A stretch of 64,000 nt of DNA from Paenibacillus mucilaginosus 3016 (lineage in GTDB: Bacteria; Bacillota; Bacilli; Paenibacillales; NBRC-103111), in the NCBI RefSeq assembly GCF_000250655.1, contig NC_016935.1:8645501-8709500 (forward strand). The letters are read 5' to 3'. The position numbers and the translations under genes are program-made. Positions 60,455-64,000 of this stretch are shown piece by piece (position 1 is the first letter of the stretch; each line of letters starts with the position of its first letter). The notes beneath the pieces were generated by a model. The model was not told the origin of the DNA and made no database searches. It saw only the letters and a program-made list of their open reading frames with translations.

Positions 60455-61258
60455 CTAGTCTTCACCCACCTGATCCCACTCCGTAGCCCGGTTGTGGTAC
60501 GTCCCCATGAGCTTCGCCCGGTGATCGTCCGGCTGGAGACGGTCTTCTACCATGTTATTCACCGTCAGCTTGGCCAAGTCGAGCATGTTGTGATCCAGAC
60601 TCAGGTGCGCGAGGTACACGCGCTTGGTCTTCGTCGTCATGACATCGACCAGTCCTTCGCCCGCCGCTTCGTTGGACAAGTGTCCCGTATCCCCGAGAAT
60701 GCGGCGCTTGATATTCCAAGGGTAGCGCCCCATCCGCAGCATCTCGATATCGTGATTCGATTCCAGGATGAGCACATCGCTGTCCTGGATTTTTTCTTTG
60801 ACCTTGGAGCTCATGTAGCCGAGGTCGGTGGCCAGACTGAGCTTCTCTTCCCCGTGATAAAAGCAGTACCCCACCGGCTCCGCCGCATCGTGGGAGATGC
60901 CGTAGGACTCCACCTGCAGGTCCCCGAACTCGCGCATCTCTCCCGTCTGCATCACACAGCGGTTGCCTTCGGCAATCTCGCCGATGCTGCGGTCAAGCTC
61001 CTCCCACGTCTTCTCGTTGGCGTAGACCGGCAGGTCATACTTGCGGGCGATCGCCCCGAGCCCCTTAATATGGTCGGAATGCTCGTGTGTGACAAGCACC
61101 GCATCCAGCTCGTCCATCGACATGCCCTTCTCTTTGAGCAGCCCCTCCACTTTCTTCGCGCTGAGGCCAGCGTCGATGAGCACCTTGCCCTGATCGGTTG
61201 TGACGACCATGGCATTTCCCGTCGATCCGCTGGCCAGCACCGTAAACCGTATACCCAT
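60455..61258 (-). CDS. walJ: WalJ/YycJ metallo-beta-lactamase-fold exonuclease (267 aa)
   Basis: VLASGSTGNAMVV at the start and the metal motif VLVTHEHSDHIKG (HxHxDH, about 55-67), then GYCFYHGEEKLSLATDLGYMS and AHLSLDHN. WalJ/YycJ proteins are linked to DNA repair and to coordination of cell division with replication. Last gene of the wal operon, 13 nt after yycI. AGGGGAAATG precedes the ATG. Confidence 0.95.
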   Translation of the reverse strand: MGIRFTVLASGSTGNAMVVTTDQGKVLIDAGLSAKKVEGLLKEKGMSMDELDAVLVTHEHSDHIKGLGAIARKYDLPVYANEKTWEELDRSIGEIAEGNRCVMQTGEMREFGDLQVESYGISHDAAEPVGYCFYHGEEKLSLATDLGYMSSKVKEKIQDSDVLILESNHDIEMLRMGRYPWNIKRRILGDTGHLSNEAAGEGLVDVMTTKTKRVYLAHLSLDHNMLDLAKLTVNNMVEDRLQPDDHRAKLMGTYHNRATEWDQVGED

Positions 61259-61271
61259 GAATCATTTCCCC

Positions 61272-62027
61272 TTACTGCCTGCTTTTTGGATTCAGCGGCT
61301 CTTCCACCGCCCCGTTCAGCGCGTGGACGTAATACGTCAGTCCGTTGCCGAGCGATACCCGCCACGACGGCCACATGTTGCGGGTCTGCGAATTCGATAC
61401 CTGCTCGTGATAGCCGAGCTGTACGCCGCGGATCACCGAACCGTTCGGCAAATAGTTCTCGATCAGCCGCCGCAGCGCAATATACGCCGTGATGACCTTC
61501 TGCTCCTTGAGCTCGTCCCCTTCGGCCTCCGGCTGCACCTCCACATAAGACTGCGTGTACGAGGTCACCATGCCGTTCTGCTCAAGCAGCTTCAGCTGCA
61601 CATCGAACATCGGCAGCCGGCCGTACATCTGCTGGAACACATAGGTTCCGCCGGTGCTTCCTACCGGATCGTATTCGTACGCTCCGGTCTTCGGGATGCC
61701 CGTCTTCGCCAGGATGTCCCGGAACCCGCTGCGGTTGATCAGCGGATCGAACCGCAGCGGCTCCGCAACCGGCTTGGGCACCTCCACCGTCAGGCTCTCG
61801 TCGAACTTCACGACGATCTCCCGCAGCTTCGGCACGTCCTTCGGAATGTCCGCCGGCACCTGGATGTTTTTGAGCTTCACAAGCTTCTGCAGCTCTTCCG
61901 CCACCCCGCTGTTGTCCGCTTCGAACTCCAGCAGGTCCGCCCGGCTCGTCAGGAGCTGGAACGCCAGCAGAATATTCAAGATCAGAAACGATAGTATCAA
62001 TATGGTCTTGGCCCGGCCCCAGTCCAT
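61272..62027 (-). CDS. yycI: YycI, regulator of WalK (251 aa)
   Basis: A short cytoplasmic start, one membrane helix (TILILSFLILNILLAFQLL) and an outer YycI/YycH-fold domain. YycH and YycI contact WalK at the membrane and restrain it in B. subtilis. GGGGAGG lies 8 nt before the ATG; a 57-nt gap separates it from yycH. Confidence 0.93.
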   Translation of the reverse strand: MDWGRAKTILILSFLILNILLAFQLLTSRADLLEFEADNSGVAEELQKLVKLKNIQVPADIPKDVPKLREIVVKFDESLTVEVPKPVAEPLRFDPLINRSGFRDILAKTGIPKTGAYEYDPVGSTGGTYVFQQMYGRLPMFDVQLKLLEQNGMVTSYTQSYVEVQPEAEGDELKEQKVITAYIALRRLIENYLPNGSVIRGVQLGYHEQVSNSQTRNMWPSWRVSLGNGLTYYVHALNGAVEEPLNPKSRQ

Positions 62028-62084
62028 CCGCCGAAGACCTCCCCTCTTGGGATTGCAGCTTATGTCCGGGGCTGACCGCAGCCC

Positions 62085-63371
62085 CTAGTCGATAAATTCA
62101 TAGGATCCGTCGCGCAGCTCCGCCGTCCATCCCGGGATCAGTTCCAGGGTCCGCTCCGTTACCACGGGACGGTACGCCGGGAACACCGAGTACACCTGGG
62201 CGATCCGCCCGTACTGCTTCAGCTTGGCATCAAGGGCCTCGCCCCCGGGCAGGATCACGTCCCTGCGTACGGCACTGCGCACATCGGGCATCATGGTGGA
62301 ACGTTCGTAGCTCGATACGATGCCTTTTTGCACGACAATCTTGACGAACCCGATATTCTCTCCGCGCTTGCCGATCACAGGATACCCGTCATAGTATTGG
62401 CGGAACACATAGGCCCCGCTGCTCGGCAGCAGCTGCTGGGGCACCTTCTGCAGGCCGTAGGTGCCGTTCCATCCCCCGTGCTGGTTGATGAACTGGACGG
62501 CCGAGCGCAGATTGCCCTTCAGATCCTCCTTGTTGTCCACCGAAGGAGCAACCGGATCCGAATACGTCAGCCACCGCTGTTCGCCTCGCATCTGCAGCCC
62601 CCGGGTGCCGTCCATATAAATATCCGAGCCGTCCCACTCGGTCAGGGAACGGGTCAGCGCCGGGTCGACGAAGAAGGTGCGCTTCAGCTGGTCTTCCGTC
62701 AGCTGGGTATAGTTCATCGTCGGACTGGAGACGGTAAGGTTTCCTTCCGGCAGATAATAATCCTGCGGCATATACCGGTATGGTGGGTAGCCTTCCTCCA
62801 CCTTCACGAACTTCTCGACGTCCTTGACCGAGAAATTCGCCTCCGCCTCATACAGGGTGCTGGCCGTATCCGTGAACAGGATGGTCCGCACCTCATTGTT
62901 CTCCTGGACGAAGACCCAGATTCTTGTGATCAGGTCCCCTTCGGCCGGCAGCTCGCCTTTGATCTGCATGACCTCCTGCAGCACATCCAGCGGCAGGCCG
63001 TCCCGGAACCGGACCTCAAGGCCCGGGCGCTTGCTCCTCACTTCATCCCAATTGAGACCAAGCGCACCCAGCGTCGTTTTATGAAAATTCTGCATGTACC
63101 GCTGATTCACGATATTGATGATCTCCCGGTACTGCGGCTGCTCCAGGTTGGCATACAGCACCGTATGACGGTCATTGCTCAAATGCAGCACAAGCTGGTC
63201 CGGGAACAGCATATCCGGCAGCGGAATCTGCCTGCCGAGCGTATCGGTCTTGATGTATTCATCGGGTACGACCGGATCGTACTTTGGGTAGCTGTAAGCC
63301 AGCATATAGCTCAGGAGAATGCTCAGCAGCACGAGGAAGGTAAGCAGCCCGGTCTTCAGCTTCTCGATCAT
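62085..63371 (-). CDS. yycH: YycH, regulator of WalK (428 aa)
   Basis: One N-terminal membrane helix (LLTFLVLLSILLSYMLAYS) followed by a ~390-residue outer domain, beta-rich, with the YPPYRYMPQDYYLPEG and AYVFRQYYDGYPVIG segments typical for YycH. Overlaps the walK stop by ATGA, so it is translationally coupled. Confidence 0.94.
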   Translation of the reverse strand: MIEKLKTGLLTFLVLLSILLSYMLAYSYPKYDPVVPDEYIKTDTLGRQIPLPDMLFPDQLVLHLSNDRHTVLYANLEQPQYREIINIVNQRYMQNFHKTTLGALGLNWDEVRSKRPGLEVRFRDGLPLDVLQEVMQIKGELPAEGDLITRIWVFVQENNEVRTILFTDTASTLYEAEANFSVKDVEKFVKVEEGYPPYRYMPQDYYLPEGNLTVSSPTMNYTQLTEDQLKRTFFVDPALTRSLTEWDGSDIYMDGTRGLQMRGEQRWLTYSDPVAPSVDNKEDLKGNLRSAVQFINQHGGWNGTYGLQKVPQQLLPSSGAYVFRQYYDGYPVIGKRGENIGFVKIVVQKGIVSSYERSTMMPDVRSAVRRDVILPGGEALDAKLKQYGRIAQVYSVFPAYRPVVTERTLELIPGWTAELRDGSYEFID

Positions 63372-64000
63372 AGGGCCACCTCCTCCTCAGGAAGATACGG
63401 CAGGGTGAAGGTGACCCGGGTCCCTTGGCCCAGCTCGGACTCCAGTTGGATCGTCCCCCCGTGCGCTTTGACTATTTCCCGGGCAATCGAAAGTCCCAGT
63501 CCCGTGCCTCCCGCACTGCGGGAACGGGCCTTGTCCACCCGGTAGAACCGGTCGAAGATGCGGCTGAGGTCCTTCTTCGGAATCCCGATGCCGTTATCCT
63601 GTACGGAGATCTCCAGCACGGCCGCATCCGGTCTTCTCGCATGAATGCGGATGTGCCCGCCTTCCGGCGTATACTTGATGGCGTTGGAGATCAGATTGTC
63701 CAGCACCTGGTCGATCCGGTCCCGGTCGAGCGTGATCTCGTCCACCTCTGGGTCCACATCCACGGTGATGCCGATCATCCGCTGCTCGAGCTGGAACGAG
63801 AACCGGTCGGCCGTCTCCTCCAGCATCTCGGTCACATCGGCCGTATCCTTGGAGATGATCGCCTGCTTCGAATCAAGCCGTGAGAGCTGCAGCAGGTCCG
63901 TAACGAGGCGGATCATCCGCTCCGTCTCGCCCCTGGCCACGCTGACGAACTTGCCTGCCAGCTGCGGCTCCTCGAGCGCCCCGTCTTCGAGCGCCTCGAG
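63368..64000 (-). CDS. walK: WalK sensor histidine kinase, C-terminal part (5' end outside window)
   Basis: The frame is open to the window edge. Visible are the last helix of the HisKA domain (ETERMIRLVTDLLQLSRLDSKQ, written as ETERMIRLV and LLQLSRLDSKQ), the N box DQVLDNLISNAIKYTPEGG, G1 VQDNGIGIPKKDL, F box FDRFYRVD and G2 GTGLGLSIAREIVKAHGG. The phosphoacceptor His lies just beyond the edge. WalK with WalR controls cell-wall turnover and is essential in most Firmicutes. Confidence 0.96.
   Translation of the reverse strand, partial: LEALEDGALEEPQLAGKFVSVARGETERMIRLVTDLLQLSRLDSKQAIISKDTADVTEMLEETADRFSFQLEQRMIGITVDVDPEVDEITLDRDRIDQVLDNLISNAIKYTPEGGHIRIHARRPDAAVLEISVQDNGIGIPKKDLSRIFDRFYRVDKARSRSAGGTGLGLSIAREIVKAHGGTIQLESELGQGTRVTFTLPYLPEEEVAL

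Overview
The window looks like chromosomal DNA of a GC-rich Paenibacillus-type Firmicute. The reasons are GGAGG-type ribosome binding sites, sigma-A promoters, T-run terminators, a guanine riboswitch ahead of xpt-pbuX, CsbD, stalk-domain (copper amine oxidase N-terminal-like) secreted proteins, and, at the right end, the conserved walK-yycH-yycI-walJ ... htrC-yyzF-rlmH block in the Bacillales order. No rRNA, tRNA, CRISPR, insertion sequence or prophage was seen.

Left third (1-24.5 kb): 3' end of an MMPL transporter; a truncated membrane-anchored remnant; a two-gene operon of a 1635-residue DUF4132-like protein and a small partner, with a divergent VCBS-like gene; two Gfo/Idh/MocA oxidoreductases in tandem; the ribulose-monophosphate formaldehyde genes hxlA-hxlB with their HxlR regulator and a palindromic operator; an SDR; catalase; a frameshifted HAD phosphatase; a methyltransferase; a stalk-domain protein; a glutamine-type amino-acid ABC importer (three genes, strong promoter, long leader); two TVP38/TMEM64 proteins; a split ThrE-type Thr/Ser exporter; an FAD monooxygenase-like protein.

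Middle (24.6-44 kb): a membrane-anchored trypsin-like protease, a small P-loop kinase, an alkyltransferase-like (ATL) protein, sigma-B-type csbD, a second stalk-domain protein, a methyltransferase with an in-frame TGA, a frameshifted dbpA/yxiN-type helicase overlapping an HxlR-family regulator, a divergent MFS pump with a repeat operator array, an aldo/keto reductase with a frame-shifted tail, riboswitch-xpt-pbuX, a POT peptide transporter, rlmN, another MFS pump, a GIY-YIG protein, yjdM, a TetR regulator with matching operators and a divergent metallo-beta-lactamase-fold enzyme, and a GT2 glycosyltransferase.

Right third (44-64 kb): a giant secreted pectin-degrading enzyme combining pectinesterase and pectate lyase with six FN3 domains; a WYL regulator with its GyrI-like partner; an EVE protein; an RhlE-type helicase; Dps; an alpha/beta hydrolase; an AgrC-like kinase and LytTR regulator without agrB or agrD beside them; then rlmH, yyzF, htrC, a small gene on the opposite strand, walJ, yycI, yycH and partial walK.

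The most notable points are: the orphan Agr-like two-component system facing a 24-codon candidate peptide ORF; the HxlR operator array with 19-bp period; the guanine riboswitch with a long aptamer-terminator linker; and four coding lesions (three single-base, one nonsense) in 19 kb, which could be real decay or sequence error. No clearly new system could be proven from sequence alone.
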